Positions 7,170-15,020 are shown, counted from the stretch's first letter. The stretch: DNA of 16,074 nucleotides from Alphaproteobacteria bacterium (GCA_026421105.1 JAPKDI010000010.1:1-16074); one strand, 5' to 3'. Notes: a model not told the origin generated them from the letters alone. Made by a program: numbers and translations.

Positions 7170-8389
7170 TGGTTGTCCTCAATACCCTTTCCGACCAACT
7201 CGCGAAGGTCCTGACCGACCTGGATTGTCCAACGTTCGAGACCGCGCCTTGGGTGCGGGGCGGGCCGTTGAGCGAACGCCGCGTCGCCATCGTGTCGTCG
7301 GCGGGTGTTCATCTGCGCACCGATCGGCATTTTTCGGGCAGCGACAGCGGCTACCGCGCCATCCCGAACGACGCCGCGCCGAACGATATAGTGATGACCC
7401 ACACCTCGCCGAATTACGACCGCACCGCATTCATACAAGACCTCAACACTGTCTTACCGCTTGATCGCTTGGCTGAACTCGCCGAAGACGGTGTCATCGG
7501 CTCCGTCGCGTCGCACCACTATTCGTTCATGGGGGCGACTGACCCGCGCGCGATGGAGGGCGGTGCTCGCGAACTCTCTGGCCGCCTTAAAGATGACGCC
7601 GTCGACGCCGTCTTGCTGGTGCCTGTCTGACCCCTCTGCACGCGCGCCGTGAGCGCGCTTGCCCACTATTTGGAAGACGAAGGCATTGCGACAACAATCG
7701 TCAGTCTCGTGCGCCTTCATAGCGAGACGATCAAACCGCCGCGCACACTATGGGTGCCCTTTGAGCTTGGCCGACCAATCGGCGGGCCCGATGATAAAAC
7801 CACGCAACGCCGCGTGCTCGAATCCGCGCTGGGGCTACTCGAATGCGATGCCGGACCGCCGCTCCTGGTTGATGACGACACAAAGAATGCCGGCACGGAC
7901 CCCGACCCGACTTGGCGTAACCCCCTCACCATACAGCCCCGAACGATCGACGCTACGGACGTTGGCGGCACGCTGACACACTTGCTGGATGAACTCGCTG
8001 AAGTCGAACCGGTCTACCGCCGTCGTCTCGACGCTACCGGGCGCACAACCTTCGGCGTCGTCGGTATCGATATCCGAGGCGTCCTGACGTACCTCATGTC
8101 GTTTTTGGCCGACGCGCCCGACGCGAGCCCACACCCCGACATGTCCCCCAATCTCGCTATGCGTTTCGCCGCCGACGACCTCAAAGCCTTTTACCTCGAA
8201 GCCTCCACCGCAGGTGACGGCAACCCCTCGTCGTGGCAGCTCGGCACTTGGTTTTGGCGCGAGACCGCTGCCGCCAAACTCCTCATCGCCCTGCGCGCCA
8301 AGACAATGCAAAGCGACAGCAAATCGCTTGCCCGCATCGGCACGGTTTTTCTCGTCCCCCGCATCTGGGCGGACGAACTCGGGCTTTGA
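7169..8389 (+). CDS. Selenoprotein: GrdB/PrdB-like 'selenoprotein B' family reductase, TGA at 7628-7630 read as selenocysteine
   Basis: Standard translation stops at 7630, and a second frame resumes at 7649. The two are in the same frame with only the one TGA between them, giving 406 residues with Sec154. The N-terminal half (SERRVAIVSSAGVH, SPNYDRTAFIQDLN, GVIGSVASHHYSFMG) and the part after the TGA (TRAVSALAHYLEDEGIATT, then PPRTLWVPFELGRPIG) both match the glycine/betaine/sarcosine/D-proline reductase selenoprotein B-like family. In that family Sec or Cys stands exactly after DAVLL(V/T)P. The local motif is Sec154-Pro-Leu-Cys157, a UxxC redox pair. A SECIS-like hairpin follows at 7638-7662. 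The ATG at 7169 has GGAG 5 nt upstream. The clostridial members reduce glycine or proline. This aerobic-type member's substrate is unknown; a thiol/selenol redox role is inferred. No selA, selB, selC or selD lies in the window. Confidence 0.88.
7638..7662 (+). promoter_or_regulatory. Bacterial SECIS-like hairpin directing Sec insertion at 7628-7630
   Basis: Stem GCA-C-GCGCGC (7638-7647), loop CGUGA (7648-7652) and return arm GCGCGC-U-UGC (7653-7662) give nine pairs with one C-U mismatch. The apical loop begins 17 nt after the TGA, and G is the second loop base. Both fit the published bacterial SECIS model (small apical loop, a G within its first two bases, about 16-37 nt from UGA). It lies within the coding sequence, as bacterial SECIS elements do. 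Confidence 0.75.
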
Positions 8390-8424
8390 GGCTTCGCAGT
8401 CCGAGCCGCGTGGCACTGTGAACC

Positions 8425-8774
8425 CTAATCCACCAGCGCACTGTTTCGGTAGTTGCCAGAGCATTCTGGAATGGTGGTGTCACAAGGATTGAAGAACACC
8501 CAGGGAGCATCGGGCTGGCCTTCCTTGAAGGCCCGCGCGATTCCATCTGGCTGTTTAGGTGGAAGAATATCCAAGGGCCGTCACGGTTGCTGTCTTGGAT
8601 GTACCCTCTACCGCGCACATCGCGTGGGAACGGCGTGCTAGTAAACCTTTGGAAGAACAGGCTGTCCCGTTGCACCAACGCATCCATGTATACAGACTCG
8701 CTTTGGGCCAGCGCGGGGCCCCGGGCGAGGATCAAGACGAAAACGGTGAAGACGGGTCTTACGACAATCACCAA
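8425..8774 (-). pseudogene. Frameshifted MORN-repeat (YwqK-like) exported protein
   Basis: The minus-strand frame from a TTG at 8774 begins with a signal peptide (VFTVFVLILARGPALAQ), then LVQRDSLFFQRFTSTPF, then a MORN-type repeat, RDGPWIFFHLNSQMESRG. Homology then moves to another frame: AFKEGQPDAPWVFF, then IPECSGNYRNSALVD, ending at TAG 8427-8425. A single missing G in the run at 8532-8534 (CGCGGGCC for CGCGGGGCC) accounts for the break; restoring it gives 116 residues. MORN/YwqK-type proteins are commonly exported repeat proteins of unknown role and are often labelled 'antitoxin' by automatic annotation. A sequencing error in the G run would give the same picture. It converges on the selenoprotein gene. 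Confidence 0.7.
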
Positions 8775-8873
8775 ATACGATGACGCCGAGTTAAGGCGAA
8801 GACTTACCCAAACGCATCAAAGGACCACGCCCGAAAGACGCTATCCTCTGATCAAAATAGGTTTGTCGGTACG

Positions 8874-8902
8874 GGGCTCGAACCAGTGACAAAATGGTTA
8901 AC
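8874..8902 (-). repeat. tRNA-Asn fragment (anticodon loop to T arm)
   Basis: These 29 nt match 14825-14853 of the intact tRNA-Asn gene at 25 of 29 positions, in the same orientation. All four differences are transitions. The piece spans the 3' side of the anticodon loop, the variable loop and most of the T arm. The acceptor end and the 5' half are not present around it. It could be an attachment-site remnant or the last piece of a decayed tRNA gene. Confidence 0.65.
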
Positions 8903-8967
8903 GCTGCGTGGACATTAGGGTCTAGACGCGCAATGTTCGAAAGAAGCGAAGCGCGGCAGGAGGGTGC

Positions 8968-9795
8968 ATGACTGACACCACAAACACGGACAGCGGCAGC
9001 AACCTTTTTGAGGAGCTGAGGCATGCGAACATGGACAGTGTGCGTAAAGCGGTCCGATCTGGCGCCTATCGGGGGCACACAGCCGGCATTGGGTTGGGGC
9101 TTGTGCAGGGAAACGTAGCGATCTTGCCCGCGGATTACGCGCTCGATTTCTTTCGCTTTTGCCAGCGCAACCCGAAGCCCTGTCCCTTGGTCGGCGTTTC
9201 GGACACCGGTGAACCCATGTTGCGCACGCTTGGTGAAGATATCGACATTCGCCGAGATGTCCCGCTCTACAACATCTACTTGGATGGGAAGTTAGATAGG
9301 CAAGAACCTGACATAGATGATTTGTGGCGTGACGACATGGTCGCCTTCGTGCTGGGATGTTCTTTCACCTTCGAACAGGCGCTATTGGCTGAGGGCATTC
9401 GGCTTGCGCACATCGACGACAATAAGGTCGTGTCGATGTACCGCACCTCGATTGAGACACGTCCTGCGGGACCGTTTCGCGGACCGGTGGTCGTCTCGAT
9501 GCGTCCCATGAGCTCGTCCGATGCGATCCGTGCCTCGGTGATCACCGCGCGCTTTCCTCACGCCCATGGGTCTCCGGTCCACTTCGGAGACCCCGCCAAA
9601 ATCGGTATCGGGAACCTTTCAAAACCAGACTGGGGCGACACCGTCACCCTCGAGGATGATCAAGTGCCTGTTTTTTGGGCCTGTGGCGTCACGCCCCAAG
9701 CTGCTGTTCAGCTGGCGAAGCCACCGCTTTGTATCACCCACGCCCCGGGCCGGATGCTGATCACTGACATCCCAGACATGCTCCTCGGAAACTGA
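8968..9795 (+). CDS. DUF1445 family protein, putative hydro-lyase / D-glutamate cyclase-like
   Basis: This 275-residue protein matches the DUF1445 (YcsI, D-glutamate cyclase-like) family over its full length. Family blocks include YRGHTAGIGLGLVQGNVAIL (34-53), CPLVGVSDTGEP, DIRRDVPLYNIYLDGKL, DDMVAFVLGCSFTFEQALL, MYRTSIETRPAGPFRGPVVV and VPVFWACGVTPQ. A mammalian relative (DGLUCY) converts D-glutamate to 5-oxo-D-proline; bacterial members are mostly uncharacterised, so the substrate is inferred. AGGAGG at 8958-8963 is a near-perfect ribosome-binding site just 4 nt from the ATG. No signal peptide. It is probably transcribed alone; a small hairpin follows the stop. Family is very sure, activity is not. 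Confidence 0.9.
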   Translation: MTDTTNTDSGSNLFEELRHANMDSVRKAVRSGAYRGHTAGIGLGLVQGNVAILPADYALDFFRFCQRNPKPCPLVGVSDTGEPMLRTLGEDIDIRRDVPLYNIYLDGKLDRQEPDIDDLWRDDMVAFVLGCSFTFEQALLAEGIRLAHIDDNKVVSMYRTSIETRPAGPFRGPVVVSMRPMSSSDAIRASVITARFPHAHGSPVHFGDPAKIGIGNLSKPDWGDTVTLEDDQVPVFWACGVTPQAAVQLAKPPLCITHAPGRMLITDIPDMLLGN

Positions 9796-9798
9796 TCC

Positions 9799-9815
9799 AC
9801 GCTGACTGACAGCGT
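9799..9815 (+). terminator. Weak hairpin after the DUF1445 gene
   Basis: ACGCTG and CAGCGT form a perfect 6-bp stem with a 5-nt loop, starting 3 nt after the stop codon. There is no T tract behind it, only GGTTAATC, so termination would be weak or Rho-assisted. Confidence 0.3.
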
Positions 9816-9840
9816 CAGGTTAATCTGAGAATAAACGACC

Positions 9841-10037
9841 CATGGGCGTTGAGGCGGCTAGCGCACAAGCAAAGCGCTGGCTGACGCAGTTTGAGCATGC
9901 CGTTACCGAGCAATACAGTACCGCCGCCACAGCGCTTTCTTGCCCAGGCCCGTCACTACTCGCGATGTCTCGCGCTGAGACTCAAAGCGCGCATGGAGGT
10001 GATTAAGACGCCTGTATTCAGAGCGCCGTCAAATCTC
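9841..10037 (+). pseudogene. Possible N-terminal remnant of a flavin-dependent monooxygenase/oxidoreductase
   Basis: The gap between 9796 and 10119 holds a short frame from ATG 9841 (GVEAASAQAKRWLTQFEHAV), which resembles the N-terminal NTF2-like extension of some FAD/NAD(P) oxidoreductases (pattern WLxxFExA). The frame stops at 10006. A neighbouring frame continues as RHYSRCLALRLKARMEVIK, loosely like the expected YWRDLLALT... region. This suggests a gene piece broken by a frameshift, with the rest deleted. Similarity is by memory only and weak. Otherwise the gap shows no RNA gene or repeat. Confidence 0.3.
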
Positions 10038-10119
10038 TGAATTCAATTTATCCGATGTGTACTTCGTCCCCCGACATGAATCGGTCATGATAGAGAAACG
10101 TATGGCGGAGGGTTAAGGG

Positions 10120-11295
10120 ATGTCGCGAAATTCGGACCAATGGTCTGCAGCACCAAACCTGCCAACGACTCACTATGTCAGTGGCGACGTGTATAGCGAT
10201 CCGGACGTTTTTCAGGACGAACGTGAGAAGCTATTCAATAAGATATGGCGCCTTGCGTGCCACGAGAGCGAGCTTTCGAAGCCGGGCGATTTCCGGACGA
10301 TTGACCATGTCGGCACGCCGTTGATTGTTATTCGGGGCGTTGATGGTGTTGTGCGGACGTTCGTGAACACCTGTTCCCATAGAGGCGCAAAGATCATTCA
10401 CGAGCTAAGCGGGAACGCCGAGCGATTAACCTGTTTTTACCACCTCTGGACGTATGACACCCTTGGCACATGCATCGATATTCCACGCCCGGAAGGCTAT
10501 GCAACGTCAGGGTTGCGCAGCGAAGATTGCGGCCTCCGTGAGTTGAGGACAGAAACAAAACTCGGACTGGTCTTCGTCAATCTCGATGACGCCGCACCCT
10601 CATTAGACGCTTACCTAGCGGGTGCCTTAGAGCGGTTTGACCATATACTTGGGGGCGGAGATCTAGAAGTTTTTCACTTCAATCGAGCTGAAATCCATGC
10701 CAATTGGAAGGCTTGGATGGAGACGAACGTCGATGCTTACCACACGCTCATGCACGTAGCCTTGCGCCGGACGCAGATCGACAAGGGTCGCAAGGTAGAC
10801 GTTTTTCCGAATGGCCATGTCGGCGGCGGTGGCCAGAAAATGAACTACGACAATTACCGCGGTTGGGAATCCAGAACAGATTCACTTGCGCTGCCGGGCG
10901 CCCCCGCAAATGACATGCGTACGACGCATCTTTTCCCCAATTCTATGGTCCTCTCCCGCGGAACGGTCATCCGAATCGATACGATCGTGCCGATCGACCA
11001 ACACCGCACCATGATCGAATTTAGGGGGCTCGGGTTGGTAAGCGATGATGCGGAGACGCGCGCAACCCGTATTCGTCACCACAACCAGTTCTGGGGGCCA
11101 TTTGGTCGCAACATCCCTGAAGATGCCTTCGCTGCCGAGGCCTGCGCGGCGTCATTTGGGAGTGGCGCCGGAAAGTATCAAATCATCGCGCGGGACGAGA
11201 ACATGACCGGCCAGGACGATGTCGGCTTACGAACGTTTTATGGCGCTTGGGGTGCCTATGTTGGAAGGTCACCACACGCACCGAGCAATCGCTAA
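10120..11295 (+). CDS. Rieske non-heme iron ring-hydroxylating oxygenase, alpha subunit
   Basis: A 391-residue catalytic subunit of an aromatic-ring or related hydroxylating oxygenase. The Rieske [2Fe-2S] domain shows Cys85-Ser-His87 (CSHRGA) and Cys105-Phe-Tyr-His108 (CFYHLW). The mononuclear iron site is NVDAYHTLMH (203-212) with His208 and His212. Asp205 is the usual bridge to the Rieske centre, and Asp335 (PEDAFAAE) is the likely third ligand. These enzymes need a reductase, often with a ferredoxin; none is encoded nearby, and no small beta subunit follows. The ATG at 10120 has AAGGG just upstream. The substrate is not predictable. Its 3' end overlaps the decayed minus-strand sequence beginning at 11292. 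Confidence 0.93.
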   Translation: MSRNSDQWSAAPNLPTTHYVSGDVYSDPDVFQDEREKLFNKIWRLACHESELSKPGDFRTIDHVGTPLIVIRGVDGVVRTFVNTCSHRGAKIIHELSGNAERLTCFYHLWTYDTLGTCIDIPRPEGYATSGLRSEDCGLRELRTETKLGLVFVNLDDAAPSLDAYLAGALERFDHILGGGDLEVFHFNRAEIHANWKAWMETNVDAYHTLMHVALRRTQIDKGRKVDVFPNGHVGGGGQKMNYDNYRGWESRTDSLALPGAPANDMRTTHLFPNSMVLSRGTVIRIDTIVPIDQHRTMIEFRGLGLVSDDAETRATRIRHHNQFWGPFGRNIPEDAFAAEACAASFGSGAGKYQIIARDENMTGQDDVGLRTFYGAWGAYVGRSPHAPSNR

Positions 11296-11440
11296 CTAAG
11301 GGCTTTTGCCGCCTCTTTCTCGATTGCCGTGCCGTTGAAGAAATCGAAGTTCAAACCCGCGTAAAGCCTCGCAGCATTCGAGAAAACGAACTCGCGATAG
11401 TCGTCATCGGACATAAGGCCCTTTTCGACAAACGCCACCG
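11292..11440 (-). pseudogene. C-terminal remnant of an amidohydrolase (PF04909-like)
   Basis: The minus-strand frame ending at TAG 11294-11292 encodes VEKGLMSDDDYREFVFSNAA, then RLYAGLNFDFFNGTAIEKEA. This resembles the last helix of TIM-barrel amidohydrolases, with the typical 'F.N..RLY...NPDFF.GT.VE' ending. Nothing of the metal-binding barrel is present. Upstream, the frame runs directly into a fragment of a different gene. It overlaps the stop codon of the Rieske gene tail-to-tail. Confidence 0.5.
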
Positions 11441-11760
11441 AGGCTGAACAAATAGACGCCGCGGTCATAGAGCGCCCCCGCAAAGACGTCATCCCCCGCC
11501 AGCTCCATGTGGTAGCTGACGGGCATCGAATGGATGTCGATCGCAGTGAGGTAGCGCGGGACAACGAGGCCGGGATCGAGCCGCGGCGATGGCCGCGGGT
11601 CCGCACCGCTTTCGCGGTTTCGACGAGAGCTCCGAGTTGGCGTTCGACACTTTCGCCCGTGATGTCCCAGATCAATTCCTGGATTGTGCGCTTCATGGAA
11701 CTGATCATCTGGTAGGACGTCTCAGGTTCAAGGCTGCGGTGGCCCCGCTCTATTCGAAGA
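11441..11760 (-). pseudogene. Decayed fragment, probably N-terminal part of a class I methyltransferase-type protein
   Basis: Two frames in succession look coding. The first reads LEPETSYQMISSMKRTIQEL, then IWDITGESVERQLGALVETA. After a shift near 11580 it continues LDPGLVVPRYLTAIDIHSMP, then ELAGDDVFAGALYDRGVYLF. The LVVPRYLTAIDIH and GALYDRGVY pieces recall the N-terminal region of a family of alphaproteobacterial SAM-methyltransferase proteins, but I cannot confirm this. The SAM-binding domain is missing; the sequence passes at about 11440 into the amidohydrolase remnant. At least one frameshift and one deletion are needed. The 5' part overlaps the end of the downstream oxidoreductase gene. 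Confidence 0.4.
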
Positions 11761-12793
11761 GTCGGATTAGCTGCTTACCGATGTTTCCGCCGGTAAGTAC
11801 CGAGATGAACGCGGCAGGCGCATTTTCGAAGCCGTCGACGATCGTTTCCCGATACGTGATCTTTCCTGCGTGCAACCAGTCGGCGATTGCACGGCGCGCC
11901 TCATCGGCGCGGTCCTCGTAGTCATAGACGATGAAACCCTGCATCAGAACACGGGAGGTCATAATGAAATGTTGGGGGTCCATTCGGGGTACCCGCTCAG
12001 TCTTGTCGCTGCGGCTCGCGTTGCCAACAAGCGCAATTCGTCCGTGCCAAGCCATGTGCTGAAGAATAGCGTCAGCAATCTCGCCGCCGACGTTGTCAAA
12101 ATGGGCGTCTATCTTGTTCGGGGCGGCCCGCCTGAGCGCAGCGAGCAGATCGGGGGAGGTGCGGTAGTTGATGCCGACGTCAAAGCCAAGTTCTTTGGTG
12201 ATGTAGTCAATCTTCTCGTCCGTACTTGCGAGACCGATGACACGCGCGCCCCTAATCTTCGCGATCTGGCCAGCCAGTGAACCCACTGCGCCGGCAGCCG
12301 ACGAGATAACGATCGTTTCGCCAGCCTTAACTTTGCAGATCTCGGTGAGCGCGAAATAGGCCGTTACGCCGGGAAAACCAAGGATACCGAGCGATGTGCT
12401 TATCGGTGCAACATCTGGATCAACCCGAGAAATTCCAGGCGCATATTCGGCGCGCTTTGTGCTGCCATCGGAGATGGCATACTCCTGCCAACCGAGCATG
12501 CCTTCGACAAATTCGCCGACTTTGTAGTCGGGGTTTCGCGATTGCACTACTTCGCCCACGAGGCGGCCCTTCAAGACATCGCCTTCCGCCAGCGTCTTGC
12601 CGTAGCCCGACACCGCGTCCATGCGATAGCGTTGAAGAGGGTCGGCCGACAAGTAGTGTGCGTGAACAAGCATCTCGCCATCCTGTGGCTCAGGGATAGG
12701 AACTTCGCGGATAGCAAAATCACTAAGCTTTGGAAGGCCGACGGGGCGATTGGCCATGACGACCTGGCGGTTCATGTTCGAAAGACGCGGCAT
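11750..12793 (-). CDS. NADP-dependent oxidoreductase, zinc-independent MDR family (CurA / leukotriene B4 dehydrogenase type)
   Basis: A 347-residue medium-chain reductase that uses NADPH to reduce activated C=C bonds of enones or enals. NRQVVMANRPVGLPK (8-22) and YLSADPLQRYRM (47-58) are characteristic of the CurA/prostaglandin reductase branch. The Rossmann nucleotide loop is SSAAGAVGSLAGQIAK (164-179), and GILGFPGVTAYF (136-147) precedes it. The Cys zinc ligands of alcohol dehydrogenases are lacking. Start: the ATG at 12793 has AAGGAAG 7 nt upstream. Family comparison alone would suggest Met7 (12775), but no ribosome-binding site precedes it. It lies 31 nt after the photolyase gene on the same strand, probably one transcript. 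Substrate unknown; detoxification of reactive carbonyls is a reasonable inference. Confidence 0.92.
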   Translation of the reverse strand: MPRLSNMNRQVVMANRPVGLPKLSDFAIREVPIPEPQDGEMLVHAHYLSADPLQRYRMDAVSGYGKTLAEGDVLKGRLVGEVVQSRNPDYKVGEFVEGMLGWQEYAISDGSTKRAEYAPGISRVDPDVAPISTSLGILGFPGVTAYFALTEICKVKAGETIVISSAAGAVGSLAGQIAKIRGARVIGLASTDEKIDYITKELGFDVGINYRTSPDLLAALRRAAPNKIDAHFDNVGGEIADAILQHMAWHGRIALVGNASRSDKTERVPRMDPQHFIMTSRVLMQGFIVYDYEDRADEARRAIADWLHAGKITYRETIVDGFENAPAAFISVLTGGNIGKQLIRLFE

Positions 12794-12824
12794 CAGAAAT
12801 CTTCCTTGAGACAGTTACAGCCGG

Positions 12825-14270
12825 TTAGCCAGCGCGGGTATGACGCCACTCTTGAAAGGTCGCCAATGCGCGGGCGCGTCCGGCTTCGTGGCCAATGATT
12901 GGCGAAGGGTAATCCTTGTCCAGGGTTATTCCTGCGTCGGCAAGCACCGGGGGAGGGGCCGCCCAGGGCCGGTGAATGTGTTTGTCGGGTAGCCCGTTCA
13001 GTTCGGGCAGCCAGCGGCGTAAATACGTGCCCCGAGGATCGAACTTCTCGCTCTGCAGTATCGGGTTGAAGACCCGGAAGTACGGTGCCGCGTCCGCGCC
13101 GCAACCCGCCACCCATTGCCAGTTGGCGACATTGTTGGCGAGGTCGGCATCGACCAGCGTGTCCCAGAACCACATTTCGCCCGCCTGCCATGGGATCATC
13201 AAGTGTTTAACAAGGAACGAGGCGACGACCATACGCACCCGGTTGTGCATCCAACCGGTGTGCCAAAGCTGTCGCATTCCGGCATCGACGAGCGGAAAAC
13301 CGGTCATGCCGCGTTGCCAGGCGTGTAACAAGACCGGATCATCGCGCCAGGGAAAACTGGCGTATTCAGGACGGAATGGCGCCTCGGGCAGCGTCGGCCA
13401 GTGATGCAGGAGGTAATGCGCAAAGTCGCGCCAAACGAGTTGGCGTTCAAAGGCTGCCGCGGCGGTCGACGCCTGCGGTTCCCGCTTAGCGGCAAAGAGG
13501 ATGCGGGCGCGGCATTGGCGCGGGCTGATCTCGCCGAAGTTTAGATGGGGCGACAGTGCCGAGGTCCCGCTGACGCCAGGCACATCACGCGCGGTGTCGT
13601 ACCCGGTGAGTGCAGACCCGATAAACTGATCGAGGCACGCCTGAGCCCCGGTGGCGCCGGGTGTCCATGTCTCACGCAAGCCGCCCGCCCAGTCGGGCTT
13701 GCGCGGCAACAATTGCCAAGCGTTCAAGTCGTCGCTGCATGGGACCGGGTCGGGCGCCGGGATACGGGCCGGTGCGGGTAGTGGTTGCGACGTCGGTACG
13801 GTCCTGAGCACGGCGCGGTAGAACGGGGTGAAGACCTTGAAGGGCGTGTCTTGTTTTGTGCGAATCACTTCGGGGTCGCTGAGCAAGGTGCCGGCGAAGC
13901 GATGCACGGAGACCCGGTCGGACGAGAGCCGCCGGTGCAGGTCGTTTTCCTGGTTAGCGGCCCAGGGTTCGTGGCGCCGCGCAAGATAGACCGCCGTTGC
14001 ACCGGACGTGCGGGCAATATCGACGACGATGTCTGCGGTTGTACCCCGGTGCAAGATCAGTTTACCGCCACACGCCCGCAGCGCGCGGTCAAGATCGGCC
14101 AAGCTGTGGTGGAGCCACCAACTGGATGCCCCGCCGAGTGCCCGCGAGTTACGGTCGTCCAGCACATACAAACAAATGACGGGTTGGCCGGTCGCAACTG
14201 CCGCGGACAGGGCCGGGTTGTCGTCGAGCCGAAGGTCAAGTCGAAACAGAGCAATGACGGGGCCGGACAT
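12825..14270 (-). CDS. phrB: Deoxyribodipyrimidine photolyase (class I CPD photolyase)
   Basis: A 481-residue flavoprotein that repairs UV-induced cyclobutane pyrimidine dimers with blue light. The N-terminal antenna domain starts ALFRLDLRLDDNPAL (7-21). The C-terminal FAD domain carries GFPLVDAGMRQLWHTGWMHN (324-343), DADLANNVANWQW (374-386) and DAAPYFRVFNP (393-403), close to E. coli PhrB. The electron-transfer Trp triad is conserved as Trp308, Trp361 and Trp384, corresponding to E. coli Trp306, 359 and 382. The ATG at 14270 has GGAG 8-9 nt upstream and starts at the usual point. A TTG at 14309 would add 13 residues without support. It is first of a two-gene unit with the MDR oxidoreductase. 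A cryptochrome cannot be excluded from sequence, but CPD repair is most likely. Confidence 0.95.
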   Translation of the reverse strand: MSGPVIALFRLDLRLDDNPALSAAVATGQPVICLYVLDDRNSRALGGASSWWLHHSLADLDRALRACGGKLILHRGTTADIVVDIARTSGATAVYLARRHEPWAANQENDLHRRLSSDRVSVHRFAGTLLSDPEVIRTKQDTPFKVFTPFYRAVLRTVPTSQPLPAPARIPAPDPVPCSDDLNAWQLLPRKPDWAGGLRETWTPGATGAQACLDQFIGSALTGYDTARDVPGVSGTSALSPHLNFGEISPRQCRARILFAAKREPQASTAAAAFERQLVWRDFAHYLLHHWPTLPEAPFRPEYASFPWRDDPVLLHAWQRGMTGFPLVDAGMRQLWHTGWMHNRVRMVVASFLVKHLMIPWQAGEMWFWDTLVDADLANNVANWQWVAGCGADAAPYFRVFNPILQSEKFDPRGTYLRRWLPELNGLPDKHIHRPWAAPPPVLADAGITLDKDYPSPIIGHEAGRARALATFQEWRHTRAG

Positions 14271-14766
14271 GCGGTGCGCTCCGATTCGAATGACGGCGCC
14301 AGTGCGCAATCAGGGAGAACCCTACAAGCGGGACAGTCTTATGGACAAGACCTCCGCCGATGATCCACAGGGCTTGAGCTTGGATACGGCGACCGATCAA
14401 GTCTGCTTGCTTTCCTGCCCATGATCACGCGCCACCGCTGCACAAAAGATGAAGGATCAGTTTTGCATATAGAAACTGAAGTCCAGTCGCCAACTAGCCC
14501 AAGGATCCTGATTTTTTAATGCGCTCCCCCGAGTCTCATTGCCCACAACGAGATCCCTGATATCGGGTCTGGGGGTCGCACGGTCCTGGCCCAGGTAGGC
14601 AGGGTGTGGGTTAGGGGCAAGTCGATGCGCTCAAAGTCAAAGGCCCGCCGGATGCGGCGCAAAGACTGGAGTAAAACCGTGCCCGTATCTGGTCCCATAC
14701 TCTGTACCGAGGCTCGTACATGTGCGGCGGCGGCTACCGCCGATGACTTATTTGGCGAATTGAATC
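14271..14766. other. Intergenic stretch without a recognisable gene
   Basis: Between phrB and the tRNA terminator I find no convincing gene. Short frames exist on both strands. The plus frame 14341-14424 (27 residues, MDKTSADDPQGLSLDTATDQ...) could be the broken start of a small DUF protein but has no clear ribosome-binding site. A T-rich run at 14512-14517 follows only a BamHI-like palindrome, which is not a plausible hairpin. The region probably holds the phrB promoter and decayed sequence. Confidence 0.4.
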
Positions 14767-14803
14767 ATCAAGGGGTTGCGCGTGTTTCGCGCAACCCCTT
14801 GAT
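14767..14803 (-). terminator. Strong hairpin behind tRNA-Asn
   Basis: Two perfectly complementary 16-nt arms (14803-14788 and 14782-14767; ATCAAGGGGTTGCGCG and its complement) enclose a 5-nt loop, 8 nt after the CCA end of the tRNA gene. There is no long T tract on the minus strand after it (GATTCAATTC). The stem is symmetrical, so it could act in both directions. Confidence 0.7.
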
Positions 14804-14810
14804 CTTGAAT

Positions 14811-14886
<76 letters not shown>

Positions 14887-14896
14887 TCGGTGCCGT

Positions 14897-14925
14897 GCTA
14901 TAGCAAATGTGCCGCGGCTTCGCCA
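14897..14925 (-). promoter_or_regulatory. Possible promoter of tRNA-Asn
   Basis: On the minus strand, TGGCGA (14925-14920) and TATAGC (14902-14897) are 17 nt apart. They match the sigma-70 boxes at 3/6 and 4/6 positions. Transcription would start near 14890, 4 nt before the mature tRNA. Confidence 0.35.
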
Positions 14926-15020
14926 GTCCAAAGCATGTCTCGTCCCGGCGGCCTTCCGCGCACCCCGTCACTCACCCATAATCGCTGCAACCGCCAGAAA
15001 CCGTATACACGGGAGAAGTC

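Noticed and set aside
7628..7630. TGA as an ordinary nonsense mutation or the end of a short gene
   Set aside because: Family-like residues continue directly after the TGA before any new start. A Cys lies three residues on, and a hairpin of SECIS type follows. This fits recoding better than decay.
14341..14424. 27-residue ORF MDKTSADDPQGLSLDTATDQ...
   Set aside because: Faint resemblance to the start of a small DUF protein, but no downstream continuation in any frame and no good ribosome-binding site.
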